Assembly (NCBI RefSeq): GCF_001050035.1
Contig: NZ_CVTA01000065.1
Span: 1-64,000, forward strand
Direction: 5' to 3'
Length of the DNA: 64,000 bases
DNA from: Mycolicibacterium komanii
GTDB taxonomy: Bacteria; Actinomycetota; Actinomycetes; Mycobacteriales; Mycobacteriaceae
Below the pieces are notes generated by a model. That model was not told the origin of the DNA. It did not search any database and saw only the letters and a program-made list of their open reading frames with translations. Position 1 is the first letter of the stretch. Each line of letters begins with the position of its first letter. Shown here one piece after another: positions 1 through 9,165 of the stretch. The translations under genes were made by a program, and so were the position numbers.

Positions 1-196
1 CCACACCCCGACGCTAACCCCACCCACCGACAACCCCACCCCAAATGTGACCACTGAAACCAAAGAGACACAAGTGATTTAGGGACACAGCGGAGCCATG
101 CGGGTACCGCCCAGACGACGCGATGGGCCGCCACATTACGGTTAGTCGAGCACGCGGCCCGCGATACAGACCACGAGAGACAGGAGAACGTCGGAG
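1..196. other. intergenic region upstream of SDR gene
   Basis: No supportable gene is seen here. Reading frames on either strand have the Arg/Pro/Ala-rich look of high-GC shadows. The stretch just before position 197 carries a purine-rich GAGAGACAGGAG segment that can act as the ribosome binding site of the following gene. Confidence 0.5.
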
Positions 197-961
197 ATGA
201 CGATTCTGGACCGCTTCCGACTCGACGACAAAGTCGTCGTCATCACCGGCGCATCGTCCGGCCTCGGGGTGTCGTTCGCCGAGGCGTGCGCAGAGGCAGG
301 CGCCGACGTCGTGCTCGCCGCCCGACGCGTCGAAAAGCTGGAAGCGACAGCAGAACTCGTCAAAGCGGCCGGTAGGCGTGCACTCAATGTCCAGACCGAC
401 GTCGCGGATCCCGACCAGTGCACAGCGCTCGTCGACGCTGCGATGCAGGAGTTCGGACACGTCGACGTCCTGGTGAACAACGCAGGCGTGGGCACCGCCG
501 TCCCTGCAACACGGGAATCGCCCGACGAGTTCCGCAAGGTCGTCGACGTCAACCTCAACGGTTCCTACTGGGCGGCCCAGGCGTGCGGGCGGGTGATGCA
601 ACCGGGCAGTTCAATCATCAACATCTCCAGCGTCTTGGGCCTTACCACCGCCGGACTCCCCCAGGCCGCGTACGCCGCCAGCAAGGCCGCGATCGTCGGC
701 CTCACGCGTGACCTCGCTCAACAATGGGGCGGGCGCAAGGGGATTCGCGTCAACGCCTTGGCGCCCGGCTTCTTCAAGTCTGAGATGACCGACGAATACA
801 AGCCCGGCTATCTGGACGAGACCCTGGCCAGCCGGGTTGTGTTCAACCGGGTCGGCGAGCCGCACGAGTTGTCGGCCGCGGTCATCTGGCTCGCATCCGA
901 GGCAGGTGGCTACGTCACCGGTCAGACGATCGTGGTCGACGGCGGCGTCACGATCACCTAG
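197..961 (+). CDS. SDR family NAD(P)-dependent oxidoreductase
   Basis: A 254-residue classical short-chain dehydrogenase/reductase. The dinucleotide-binding TGASSGLG motif lies at residues 18-25, NNAG at 94-97, the catalytic serine in NISS at 142-145, and the YxxxK pair at Y159/K163. The C-terminal VTGQTIVVDGG block is typical of the family. Length and all catalytic residues are normal, so the protein should be an active cytosolic oxidoreductase. The substrate cannot be read from the sequence; many mycobacterial relatives act on 3-hydroxyacyl or steroid-like alcohols. The ATG start follows a GACAGGAG-type ribosome binding site. It stands alone, with no overlap with the next gene. Confidence 0.93.
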   Translation: MTILDRFRLDDKVVVITGASSGLGVSFAEACAEAGADVVLAARRVEKLEATAELVKAAGRRALNVQTDVADPDQCTALVDAAMQEFGHVDVLVNNAGVGTAVPATRESPDEFRKVVDVNLNGSYWAAQACGRVMQPGSSIINISSVLGLTTAGLPQAAYAASKAAIVGLTRDLAQQWGGRKGIRVNALAPGFFKSEMTDEYKPGYLDETLASRVVFNRVGEPHELSAAVIWLASEAGGYVTGQTIVVDGGVTIT

Positions 962-1046
962 ACAACGCTTCGGTCACGAATTGCGAACGGAACCCTCGGC
1001 GCCGAAGTGACGGTGCTTCGATGGTGCGAACCGCCGGAAGGGTCTC

Positions 1047-1298
1047 ATGGGTTCGCTCGGACCGCCAGCTTGGATTAGCCTGCTGATCGCCGTCGCGATC
1101 ATGGGCGCGCTCTGCGGATTCGTCACATCGTCCGCGATGCGGCGCAACAGGCGACACACGCGGCGGATCTTCGTGATCGGCGCCTTCTGCGGATTCCTGG
1201 CCGGTGCCACCCATGCGAGGCGCCACGTCGCCGCGGCTGCGTTGCGAGCGGGCCTGAAGCACGCCAAGACGCGTCGCCGGCAACTGATCCGACTCTAG
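1047..1298 (+). CDS. small two-helix membrane protein, unknown function
   Basis: An 83-residue reading frame with a good GGAAGG ribosome binding site before ATG. It has two hydrophobic, glycine-containing segments (about residues 8-27 and 43-55) separated and followed by Arg/Lys-rich stretches. This suggests a small inner-membrane hairpin protein with basic cytoplasmic parts. I do not recognise a family. It lies between the SDR and VOC genes, only 11 nt before the latter, so the two may be co-transcribed. The evidence is coding-like composition and the ribosome binding site; a spurious frame cannot be excluded. Confidence 0.5.
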   Translation: MGSLGPPAWISLLIAVAIMGALCGFVTSSAMRRNRRHTRRIFVIGAFCGFLAGATHARRHVAAAALRAGLKHAKTRRRQLIRL

Positions 1299-1309
1299 AC
1301 AGGAACGGT

Positions 1310-1786
1310 ATGACTGCGCCGCAACCGATCTCGGTCGACAACTTCTCTCATGTGTGCATCGGGGTATCGGACATGGACGCCGCGGTGTCCTTCTACACCG
1401 GGGTGCTGGGCATGGACGTGGTATTTGACGTCAACCTCGACGGAGGTGGGATGGACGCCGTCACCGGCGGCGCGGCCCAAAGCGGTCGCATGGTCGGCGG
1501 TCTCATCGGCGGAGTGATGGTCGAACTCCTCTACCTTGGCGCCGTGCCTGCCGGCCAGGACGGCCCCCATCTGGGCTATACCAACGTCTCCTTCCGAGTG
1601 ACGGACCTGGACGCGACTTTCGAAGCTCTTCAGCGCGATCACCCGGATGTGCGGGCCACCCCTCCCGTCGAGATCGCCGGTGTCCGAATGCTGTTCGTCT
1701 ACGACCCCGATGGCACGCCCATCGAGTTCATCGAGCTGCCGGCAGGTGCGAAATCAACGCTCGAAATGTGGCGGCCGTCGCGGTGA
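1310..1786 (+). CDS. VOC (glyoxalase/dioxygenase-fold) family protein
   Basis: A 158-residue vicinal-oxygen-chelate protein with two beta-alpha-beta-beta-beta modules. The first begins FSHVCIGVSDMDAAVSFY (about residues 12-29), the second begins YTNVSFRVTDLDATFE (about 93-108) and ends in DPDGTPIEFIEL. Candidate metal ligands are His14 and the glutamates in VELLYL and IEFIEL. The histidine usually found at the start of the second module is not obvious, so the metal site may be altered. The reaction is unknown; the fold serves glyoxalases, extradiol dioxygenases, methylmalonyl-CoA epimerases and binding proteins. Its stop lies a few bases before the convergent YwaF-type gene. Confidence 0.85.
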   Translation: MTAPQPISVDNFSHVCIGVSDMDAAVSFYTGVLGMDVVFDVNLDGGGMDAVTGGAAQSGRMVGGLIGGVMVELLYLGAVPAGQDGPHLGYTNVSFRVTDLDATFEALQRDHPDVRATPPVEIAGVRMLFVYDPDGTPIEFIELPAGAKSTLEMWRPSR

Positions 1787-1792
1787 TCCGGC

Positions 1793-2509
1793 TCACGCCG
1801 GCTCGACGGCAGCCTGTCTCCGTTCCCACGGCCACGTCATGAGGGCCCACACGGCGATGACGATGGCCACCTCGACCACCAGATACAGCGGCCACGGTCC
1901 GAACACGTCGAGCAGTGACGCGGTGGGAGGCTTCCTGTTCAGGTAGCCGTAATTCGTCCCGACGATCGCGTTGAAAGTGAAGGTCAGCGCCGCCCACACC
2001 AGCGAGACGACGACTGCGAAACGGTAACTGCGCCAACGCGGACGCATCCTCCGGCCCCACGTGAGGTAGACCGCCGCCCAAACCGCGAAGACGTGAAGCA
2101 CGAAGAACGTCAGGAACAGGTGGTGCGGAAAGTCGGGCGCACCCTCTCGCGGTGTACCGACGTCGGGCGTGAGCAGCGCCTGCGAGCTCAGGAGAAGACA
2201 CCAGTAGTACGTCAGCGCAAAGGCCCAATGCCGCTGTGACCACAGCGCATACGCGGCCGTGAGCTCGGCGATGTCACACAGCTGGATCGGAATGGACGTC
2301 TGAATATCGGGCCGGATCAACTTGTAGACGAGCGCCACAACGAAGGCTGCGAGAATCAGCAACGCGAAGACACGCGAGAACACGCGAGCCTGCGCTTCGG
2401 TCTGTCGCCGCCCCAACCAGATCAGCAACCCGACACCTACCGCGAATATCGCGAGCACCACCAGGTGCGAGGGTCCGTACGCCTCGAATTGCCTTTGCGC
2501 CTGGTACAT
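1793..2509 (-). CDS. YwaF/TIGR02206-type integral membrane protein
   Basis: A 238-residue protein made almost entirely of hydrophobic helices (about six to seven), beginning MYQAQRQFEAYGPSHLVVLAIFA. It carries the IPIQLCDIAE block near residue 75 and later FPHHLFLTFFVLHVFAVW, with paired histidines. These, the N-terminal FEAYGPSH and the GTNYGYLN segment near the C-terminus, match what I recall of the YwaF/TIGR02206 family. The function is unknown for the family. The start lies one base downstream of the stop of the serine hydrolase on the same strand, so the two are probably one transcript. Confidence 0.8.
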   Translation of the reverse strand: MYQAQRQFEAYGPSHLVVLAIFAVGVGLLIWLGRRQTEAQARVFSRVFALLILAAFVVALVYKLIRPDIQTSIPIQLCDIAELTAAYALWSQRHWAFALTYYWCLLLSSQALLTPDVGTPREGAPDFPHHLFLTFFVLHVFAVWAAVYLTWGRRMRPRWRSYRFAVVVSLVWAALTFTFNAIVGTNYGYLNRKPPTASLLDVFGPWPLYLVVEVAIVIAVWALMTWPWERRQAAVEPA

Positions 2510-2510
2510 C

Positions 2511-4100
2511 TCAGCGAGGCCTCGGAGCCGGTTGGGCCAATGTCGGCGTTGTGTACAGGCCCAGCGTTCGTGCGGTCACCGTGGACAATTCTCCTTGCAG
2601 ATTCGAAAGCGGTCGGCTGCCACGAATGTGGATGACGTTCGTCAACAGGATCACGTAGGTGTCAGAACCCGGATCTATCCACAGCGACGTTCCGGTGAAC
2701 CCCGTGTGCCCGAAGCTGCCCACGGGAAAGAGCAGTCCCCGCGGTCGGGAGTGGCCGGTGTCGATGTCCCATCCCAGACCACGGAGATCTTGCCCCTCGA
2801 TCGCCGGATAGTTCGGCGCGAGAAGCGGATTCGGGTTCGGCGTCTCGGCGATGGCCTCGCGGACGGCTTCGTTCGCCGCCTCGACTTGTCCGGGTGTGTG
2901 ACCGGGTTGCTGCGGAGACGTCATCAGCTGCAACGTCTCTCGCTTCAGAGGGAATGTGCTCGGACGACCCGCCAACCGGTCGAGCAGGGCCTGCGCGAAG
3001 GTACTCATGTCGAACGCCGTCGAGAACACACCGGCGTGTCCGGCGACGCCACCCATGCGTCGCGCGGTCGGATCGTGCACCGTGCCCCGCAGAAGGAAGT
3101 CGAGGTCGGGGTTGCTTCCCGGTTGGGCTCTTCCCTCTTCATCCAGCGCCGTCGGGGCAATACGTGGCAGAACGTCTGAGTTCCAGCCCCCTTCAGGACA
3201 CGCGCTGCGCGTTGGTGATTCGGACGCGGGCGCCCACGCGATCGCGGCGCCCCTGAGCTCGTGCGGGCCGCACGCTTTGGCCGGCGGGAGGAAACGGGTG
3301 TCCGACATGCCCAAGGGCTCGAAGACGTTGCGCTGGACGTAGACGTCCTCTGGCTCGCCGGCGACCTTGTCGATCATCGCCCCGAGCAGGATGAAGTTGA
3401 TGTCGGAGTATCGAAACACCTCCCCCGGCTCCGATTGCAGAGGCGTCGCCAGCGCACGACGGATGCCCTCTGCACTGTCGGCGCGAGCCAGGCCCCACGG
3501 GTCCCGCAGATCAATGTCGCCCGCGATACCCGAAGTGTGGGTGAGCAACATCCGGATCGTCACCTGGGCCCGCTGCGGGTCGTCTGCACTGTTGAAGGCG
3601 GGCAGATAGTTCTGCACCGGTTCGTCGAGGCCGACCTTGCCCTGCTCGTAGAGCTGCATGACTGCGATCGCCGTTGCGAGGCACTTGGTCAGCGACGCCA
3701 CGTCGAAGATCGTGTCCTCGGTCATCGGCTCGGCGGGGGTGCGGGGGCCGTCGAGCCCCTGTTCCCCCGCCAGCTTCCGTGAGCCGTAGGCGTGATGCAC
3801 GACGAGCTTCCCGCCGTGTCCGATCGCCACCACCGCGCCGGGCAACTCGTGTGCGGCGATCGCGTTGCCGATCAGCTCGTCGACCGGCGGAAGCCCCGGT
3901 GCGGGAGGGGCGGGCGTGTGGGTGGCAGTCGATGGCGGCGCCGCCTGCGGACTGGAAGGGGGGCGCGAATTCTCCGGCGGACGATCGACCCGGCCACACG
4001 CCGAAGAGGCGGTGAGCACAAGCAATACCGCCGCGATGACCAGGAGCCACGGCGTCGGCCGCTTTCCGCCGCCGGCGGATCGGTCTGCTGGCATGGCCAC
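2511..4100 (-). CDS. beta-lactamase-family serine hydrolase, exported
   Basis: A 529-residue protein of the class C beta-lactamase/esterase/DD-peptidase fold. The catalytic SxxK is S136-L-T-K139, the second motif is YSDIN, and the third is an HTG (GHTGFTG) replacing the KTG of true beta-lactamases. An N-terminal hydrophobic segment (about residues 16-34) ends at Cys35. The lipobox is poor (SSAC), so it could be a lipoprotein or a membrane-anchored protein. A Pro/Ala/Ser-rich linker (about residues 40-72) precedes the domain, as in exported mycobacterial enzymes. The substrate is unknown: peptidoglycan peptides or an ester are both possible. The alternative start MPADRS two codons in is equally plausible. 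It is followed immediately by the YwaF-type gene. Confidence 0.88.
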   Translation of the reverse strand: MAMPADRSAGGGKRPTPWLLVIAAVLLVLTASSACGRVDRPPENSRPPSSPQAAPPSTATHTPAPPAPGLPPVDELIGNAIAAHELPGAVVAIGHGGKLVVHHAYGSRKLAGEQGLDGPRTPAEPMTEDTIFDVASLTKCLATAIAVMQLYEQGKVGLDEPVQNYLPAFNSADDPQRAQVTIRMLLTHTSGIAGDIDLRDPWGLARADSAEGIRRALATPLQSEPGEVFRYSDINFILLGAMIDKVAGEPEDVYVQRNVFEPLGMSDTRFLPPAKACGPHELRGAAIAWAPASESPTRSACPEGGWNSDVLPRIAPTALDEEGRAQPGSNPDLDFLLRGTVHDPTARRMGGVAGHAGVFSTAFDMSTFAQALLDRLAGRPSTFPLKRETLQLMTSPQQPGHTPGQVEAANEAVREAIAETPNPNPLLAPNYPAIEGQDLRGLGWDIDTGHSRPRGLLFPVGSFGHTGFTGTSLWIDPGSDTYVILLTNVIHIRGSRPLSNLQGELSTVTARTLGLYTTPTLAQPAPRPR

Positions 4101-4239
4101 CTCGTCGGGGTCGAAGGTGTGCGTGCGACGCCGCCGTGTCCAGCTGCGTAACGGTCATCAGCATAGGGCGGAGACGTTTCGCCGCAGCGGTATCCGCTGA
4201 CCGGCAACCGCATGCCGACGATGTTGTTACCATCGCGCC

Positions 4240-5052
4240 GTGCAGGACTCCCCAACGCCACCCGGTCGCGGCGGAGGGCTCTGTCCGTCACGACGCGAAC
4301 TCCTCAAGTATGCCGTCGCCGCGCCGACATTGATGCTGCTCGGAGCGGCGGCAGCGTCGCGGTCGGCGCCGAAAGCGGACGCGGCAGGACTGCGGCTCGT
4401 CGACTTCGCGCACCGGAAGGTGCCCGCCGATCAGCTCAAGGCGGCGGGCTTCGACGGCGCGCTGGTGTACGTCTCGGAACTGCGCCCGGGAGCCGACTTC
4501 GACTTCAAACCGGTGACCCGCGAATACGCCGACTCATTGCGAGCCGAGGGCCTGCACGTCGTCAGCTGCTACCAGTACGGCAAGCCCGGCTGGCCCACAC
4601 CGTCGGACTACACCCGGGGCTACGACGGTGGTGTCGCGGACGCGTCCACCGCGCTGCGGCTGCACAACGCCGCAGGCGGGCCCGACTCGGCGCCCATCTT
4701 CTTCAGCGTCGACGAGGACATCGACGAGGACACCTGGGAGAACGTCGCGCGCGAGTGGTATCGCGGCATCAACTCGGTGCTGGGTGTGAACCGCACCGGC
4801 CTTTACGGCCACGCGCGGGCGTGCTCGTGGGCGATCGGCGACGGTGTCGTCGGCCGCTCGACCAGCGACGGGCACTGGTGGGTGTGGCAGACCAAGGCCT
4901 GGTCGGCCGGTGAGCGCGACCCCAGAGCCGTGCTTTATCAGGCCGTGGTGATCGGCGGGTCGGAGCCCGGCGTGGCGATCGGGGACACCCACGTTGACGT
5001 CGACGAGGTTCTCGCGCCCGACTTCGGGCAGTGGGATCTGGACCGAGGGTGA
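4240..5052 (+). CDS. DUF1906 glycoside-hydrolase-like protein, Tat-exported (Rv2525c-like)
   Basis: A 270-residue protein starting at GTG. It has a twin-arginine signal (CPSRRELLKYAVAAP, about residues 15-29) and a probable cleavage after ADA near residue 49. The mature part is one DUF1906 domain: it begins LRLVDFAHRKVPADQLKAAG and contains FFSVDEDIDED, LYGHARACSW, WVWQTKAW and a terminal DVDEVLAPDFG. This is the TIM-barrel-like fold of the Tat-secreted Rv2525c protein of M. tuberculosis, implicated there in cell-envelope biology. Enzyme activity has not been shown to my knowledge. A sense PBP gene follows 90 nt downstream, which fits a cell-wall role. Confidence 0.88.
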   Translation: MQDSPTPPGRGGGLCPSRRELLKYAVAAPTLMLLGAAAASRSAPKADAAGLRLVDFAHRKVPADQLKAAGFDGALVYVSELRPGADFDFKPVTREYADSLRAEGLHVVSCYQYGKPGWPTPSDYTRGYDGGVADASTALRLHNAAGGPDSAPIFFSVDEDIDEDTWENVAREWYRGINSVLGVNRTGLYGHARACSWAIGDGVVGRSTSDGHWWVWQTKAWSAGERDPRAVLYQAVVIGGSEPGVAIGDTHVDVDEVLAPDFGQWDLDRG

Positions 5053-5142
5053 CCGTGCCCGTTACCAGAGCGTTTCGCCGTCGTTGCCGTGAAATCGGCG
5101 CGGGAGCGTTCGCCGCGAGACCGCATTTAATACCCTGCTGAC

Positions 5143-7614
5143 ATGCCGGAGCGCGAACCGGCCGGGGGGACGGTCATCAAGCTGGTTCTGTGCTGCACGC
5201 TGGCCGGGGTGCTGGCGGCAGCGCTGATGTTCCCGTTCGCGGGTGGATTCGGGCTGCTGTCGAACCGCGCCTCGGACATCGTCGCCAACGGTTCTGCGCA
5301 GCTGGTGGAGGAAGACGTCCCCCAGGTCACGACCATGGTCGATGCCGCGGGTAAGCCGATCGCGTGGCTGTACAGCCAGCGCAGGTTCGAGGTGCCCAGC
5401 GAGAAGATCGCCAACACCATGAAGCTGGCCATCGTCTCGATCGAGGACAAGCGCTTCGCCGAGCACGCGGGCGTCGATTGGCAAGGCACGCTGACCGGTC
5501 TGTCCGGTTATCTGTCGGGCAATCTCGACACCCGCGGCGGGTCGACGATCGAACAGCAGTACGTCAAGAACTTCCAGCTGTTGGTGACCGCCCAAACCAA
5601 TGCCGAGCGGCGCGCGGCGGTCGAGCTGACGCCGGCGCGCAAGCTGCGTGAGATGCGGATGGCGCTGACGTTGGACAAGACGTTCACCAAGGCGGAGATC
5701 CTCACGCGCTACCTGAACCTCGTCGGTTTCGGCAACGGGGCGTTCGGGGTCCAGGACGCGGCGCAGACCTACTTCGGCATCAACGCATCGCAGTTGAACT
5801 GGCAGCAGGCCGCGCTGCTGGCCGGCCTCGTCCAGTCGCCGACCTCGCTGGACCCCTACGTCAACCCCCAAGGTGCCCTGCAGCGGCGGAACCTGGTGCT
5901 GGACACCATGATCGACCACCTGCCCCAGCACGCCGACGAGCTGCGATCGGCCAAGTCGTCACCCCTCGGGGTGCTACCACGCCCCAAGGAGCTCCCCGGC
6001 GGGTGCATCGCCGCCGGTGACCGCGGCTTCTTCTGTGAGTACGTGCTGGCGTATCTGGCCCATGCCGGAATCAACAAGGATCAGGTCGCCCGTGGGGGCT
6101 ACCTGATCCGCACGACGCTCGACCCAGCGGTCCAGGCGTCGGTGAAACGATCCATCGACAAGGTCGCGAGCCCCACGCTGGACGGAATCGCCGGCGTGAT
6201 GAGCGTCATCAAGCCCGGAAAGGATTCCCACCGGGTCCTCGCGATGGCGAGCAACCGGACCTACGGCCTGAACAAGGACGCCGGGCAGACGGTGCAGCCT
6301 CAGCCGTTCTCGCTCGTGGGCGACGGCGCCGGTTCGATCTTCAAGATCTTCACCACCTCCGCGGCACTCGAGATGGGCATGGGGATCAACGCTCAGTTGT
6401 CCGTACCCGGGAGCTTCCAGGCCCGAGGCCTGGGGAGCAGCGATACCCCCGGTTGCCCGAAAGAGACCTGGTGTGTGAAGAACGCCGGAAACTACCGCGG
6501 GTCGATGAACGTCACGGACGCGCTGGCCAGTTCACCCAACACGGCGTTCGCCAAGTTGATTCAGCAGGTCGGGGTGCCCCGCGCGGTGGACATGGCTGTT
6601 CGGCTGGGTCTGCGCTCGTATGCCCTTCCGGGGACGGCCCGCGCGTACGACCGGGGAAGCAATGAGAGCCTGGCCGACTTCATCAAGAGGCAGAATGCGG
6701 GATCGTTCACCCTCGGCCCGTTCCAGCTCAACGGTCTCGAATTGTCGAACGTGGCAGCGACGTTGGCTTCGGGCGGGGTGTGGTGCCCGCCGAACCCCAT
6801 CGACAAGATCATCGACCGTCACGGTGAGGAGGTGACCTTCACCGCGGAGAAGTGCGACCAAGCGGTGCCGGAGGGGTTGGCGAACACGATGGCCAACGCC
6901 CTGAGCAAGGACGACAAGGGCGGCGGGACCGCGGCAGGGGCGGCGGGTTCGGTGGGATGGGATCTGCCTATGTCGGGTAAGACCGGCACGACCGAATCCC
7001 ACAGGTCTTCCGGCTTCCTCGGGTTCACCAATCAGTACGCGGGCAGCGTCTACATCTTCGACGACTCGAACTCGCCGTCGGAGATTTGCTCGTTCCCGCT
7101 GCGCAAGTGCTACAGCGGTGACCTGTACGGCGGTAACGAACCGGCACGCATCTGGTTCGAGGCGATGAAGCCGATCGCCACGAGTTTCGGCGAGGTCCGC
7201 CTGCCGCCGACCGATCCTCGCTACGTCGAGGGCGGTCCCGGCAGCGAGGTGCCCAACGTGTCGGGCATGAACGTCGACAAGGCCCGCCAGCGACTCAAGG
7301 ACGCCGGGTTCCAGGTGGCCGACAAGACGACGCCGGTGAACAGCGAGGCCCCCTACGGCGCAGTCGTGGGGACGACGCCGAGTGGCCGCACCATCCCGGG
7401 GTCCATCGTCACCATCAACACCAGCACCGGGTTCGTACCGCCTCCGCCGCCGCGGCAGGAGGAACCGCCGCCTCCGCCCGGGGCGCCGCCTCCGCCCCCG
7501 CCGGATCCGATGGTGATGCAGATACCCGGTCTGCCGCCGATCTTCCTGGGGCCGCCGCCTCCGCCCCCGCCACCGCCGGCTCCGCCGCCACCGCCACCTC
7601 CGCCGCCGGCGTGA
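5143..7614 (+). CDS. class A penicillin-binding protein (transglycosylase/transpeptidase) with PASTA domain
   Basis: An 823-residue bifunctional PBP building peptidoglycan outside the membrane. A short N-terminal tail is followed by one membrane anchor (about residues 9-32). The GT51 glycosyltransferase domain shows EDKRFAEHAGVD and RGGSTIEQQ. The transpeptidase domain carries the nucleophile S398-I-F-K401, the SPN motif at 464-466 and KTG at 613-615. A single PASTA domain (about residues 704-765) precedes a long proline-rich tail. The architecture is that of mycobacterial PonA2. However, the whiB4 neighbour known for ponA2 in M. tuberculosis is absent, so this may instead be the PonA2 paralogue (PonA3) reported in saprophytic mycobacteria. 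That assignment is inference and no symbol is given. Confidence 0.93.
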   Translation: MPEREPAGGTVIKLVLCCTLAGVLAAALMFPFAGGFGLLSNRASDIVANGSAQLVEEDVPQVTTMVDAAGKPIAWLYSQRRFEVPSEKIANTMKLAIVSIEDKRFAEHAGVDWQGTLTGLSGYLSGNLDTRGGSTIEQQYVKNFQLLVTAQTNAERRAAVELTPARKLREMRMALTLDKTFTKAEILTRYLNLVGFGNGAFGVQDAAQTYFGINASQLNWQQAALLAGLVQSPTSLDPYVNPQGALQRRNLVLDTMIDHLPQHADELRSAKSSPLGVLPRPKELPGGCIAAGDRGFFCEYVLAYLAHAGINKDQVARGGYLIRTTLDPAVQASVKRSIDKVASPTLDGIAGVMSVIKPGKDSHRVLAMASNRTYGLNKDAGQTVQPQPFSLVGDGAGSIFKIFTTSAALEMGMGINAQLSVPGSFQARGLGSSDTPGCPKETWCVKNAGNYRGSMNVTDALASSPNTAFAKLIQQVGVPRAVDMAVRLGLRSYALPGTARAYDRGSNESLADFIKRQNAGSFTLGPFQLNGLELSNVAATLASGGVWCPPNPIDKIIDRHGEEVTFTAEKCDQAVPEGLANTMANALSKDDKGGGTAAGAAGSVGWDLPMSGKTGTTESHRSSGFLGFTNQYAGSVYIFDDSNSPSEICSFPLRKCYSGDLYGGNEPARIWFEAMKPIATSFGEVRLPPTDPRYVEGGPGSEVPNVSGMNVDKARQRLKDAGFQVADKTTPVNSEAPYGAVVGTTPSGRTIPGSIVTINTSTGFVPPPPPRQEEPPPPPGAPPPPPPDPMVMQIPGLPPIFLGPPPPPPPPPAPPPPPPPPPA

Positions 7615-7644
7615 GTCAGGCGGGTCGGTGCTAGGTGGGCAAGA

Positions 7645-7896
7645 CTATTCGGGCGTGAGCTGGTCGGAGTCGGCGAACAGAAGTGTGCCCTCGTCGAGCA
7701 TCACTGCCCATCGACGGGCGGGGTCGGCGATGTGGTTGGAGCCGATATCGACGGCGACGGCCGTCATCTCGCCGAAATCCTCCACGATGACGCCGCGCTT
7801 CTCGGCGTCCGTGTCGGCGTTGACGCGAACGCGGACGTCCACCGCCAGCTCCGAGTCGTGGCCTTGCTCTCGATCGTCGACGCTTTGGTCAGCCAC
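7645..7896 (-). CDS. small conserved-looking hypothetical protein
   Basis: An 83-residue acidic protein. I place the start at a GTG preceded by a strong AGGGGGAA ribosome binding site, which removes an Arg/Gly-rich upstream extension that looks non-coding. The sequence alternates beta-rich stretches (SELAVDVRVRVNAD, RGVIVEDFGEM) and ends RRWAVMLDEGTLLFADSDQL, suggesting a small beta-rich cytosolic domain. I do not recognise the family. It converges on the PBP gene with about 30 nt between stops. Confidence 0.6.
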   Translation of the reverse strand: MADQSVDDREQGHDSELAVDVRVRVNADTDAEKRGVIVEDFGEMTAVAVDIGSNHIADPARRWAVMLDEGTLLFADSDQLTPE

Positions 7897-8028
7897 CGGT
7901 TCCCCCTGACGCCTGTCAAGAATTAGCGAGGAAGTCAGTGAACCACGACCGCCCGCACCCGAACACGGAATTCGTAATATCTTCAGTTTGCGCACCGCTT
8001 CGTTCGCTTGGCGTCCATGCGGCCGCCG

Positions 8029-8532
8029 TCAGGTGCGCTTCTCGATCCACTCAGTGATAGAGCGCAGTGTCTCTGGAATCTGGTCGATCATCTGCCGACC
8101 GAGAAGGCTCTCGAGTTTGCCCCCAACGAGTGGAACTTTCACTTGGACGGTTGCTGAGCATTCGAGGCGTTCCCCGTTGCGCGACGGGGCGATCACTACG
8201 AAACTGCGGCCAGAGCCTGGCGCACCATGGGCCTTGACGCGAATATCTCCGCGCACTATTCCGTCGTGATCGACGGCCCACGTCTCGCTTTGAACGAGTT
8301 CTAGACCTCGGGGATAGAGCTTTCCAAAGGGAGGCGGCAGAACTGCGTCTTTCAGGTCCTGGACGACTGTGGCGCGCACAGTCCCGCTCGCGTCAACCTC
8401 GAATGAACGGAGTTCAATAACGTCTTTGTGAGGCGCCAACCGCGCCTCCCAATAGTCCCGCTCGCGGTAGACGGCATGAAGTTGTTCAACGCTGACCGGA
8501 GATTCGACGATGCAGTCGAACGACTTTGGCAT
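8029..8532 (-). CDS. DUF2505 domain-containing protein
   Basis: A 167-residue protein starting MPKSFDCIVESPVSVEQLHAVY. It has the START/polyketide-cyclase-like pattern of mycobacterial DUF2505 proteins: the YWEARL segment near residue 28, a mid-region beta sheet, and the amphipathic C-terminal helix that follows LLGRQMIDQIPETLRS. Such helix-grip folds bind a hydrophobic ligand. The ligand is unknown. There is no signal peptide or membrane helix. It stands alone between a hypothetical gene and a decayed region. Confidence 0.85.
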   Translation of the reverse strand: MPKSFDCIVESPVSVEQLHAVYRERDYWEARLAPHKDVIELRSFEVDASGTVRATVVQDLKDAVLPPPFGKLYPRGLELVQSETWAVDHDGIVRGDIRVKAHGAPGSGRSFVVIAPSRNGERLECSATVQVKVPLVGGKLESLLGRQMIDQIPETLRSITEWIEKRT

Positions 8533-8600
8533 GCCAGAAGGTTATCGCCATTCGGTGAAAAACATGCCGCTTGACGCTGACGCTGACGTGGGCCGCCAGA

Positions 8601-8894
8601 TCATCGCGTCGAGGGAGTGATCACGGTGAAGAGATCAGTGATGCGGTCCTCGTTGATTAGTGCGACGTCGAATCGGGACACGATGGGCGCCTCCGTGCCG
8701 GGAGCCACGACATACCAGGCGAGATATCCGAATCCTCGGGTCTGGTGCACCGGACCGGCCTTGACGACGCTCAGCCCGGCCAACTGTCCGCCCTGGAGCG
8801 CCTGCGCTTTCGCGTCGAGCGCCGCGTGACCGACCGAGACCCCTTCTTCGTCGGTCCACCGAACATCGGGCCAGTAGGCGTCGGCGATCGCCCG
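8601..8894 (-). pseudogene. NTF2/SnoaL-like protein, N-terminally truncated
   Basis: The open frame contains RAIADAYWPDVRWTDEEG and later GPVHQTRGFGYLAWYVV and FDVALINEDRITDLFTVI. This is the body and C-terminus of a mycobacterial nuclear-transport-factor-2-like (SnoaL-fold) protein. The N-terminal helix normally preceding RAIADAYW is missing: a TGA lies two codons upstream at 8895-8897. No ATG or GTG start with a ribosome binding site restores it; the first internal start would be a TTG that deletes half the fold. I read it as a decaying gene. Confidence 0.65.
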
Positions 8895-8897
8895 TCA

Positions 8898-9165
8898 TCT
8901 CATTGCGCATCGGGCCGGCCGTTGATCTACGCGCTCGTTGATCTCCCGACGAACGCCTGGCGGGTCACCGCCGCCCACTTGCGAGACGCCTTCGGTCAGG
9001 CGGAGGACCAAGGTGTGGCGGTCGTGGCCCCGCTCAGACCGAATCCGGCCGCGGGGTCGTCGACACCGGCAAGGGCGCCCATTACGCCTCGCCGGAAGCC
9101 CACGGCGAAGCCTGTCGGCGAGCGCTCGACCGCGACGCGCCTCCCGCCGCGGTCGTCTCCATTGC
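8898..9165. other. decayed non-coding stretch
   Basis: No intact gene. Short fragments on the plus strand look coding in shifting frames (DLPTNAWRVTAAHLRDAFG near 8940; HYASPEAHGEACRRALDRD near 9080) but do not join. They may be the N-terminal remains of the methyltransferase pseudogene that follows, or debris of other genes. Confidence 0.35.

Noticed and set aside
14..601. Long minus-strand reading frame at the left edge
   Set aside because: Arg/Gly/His-rich and antisense to a clear SDR gene; typical high-GC shadow.
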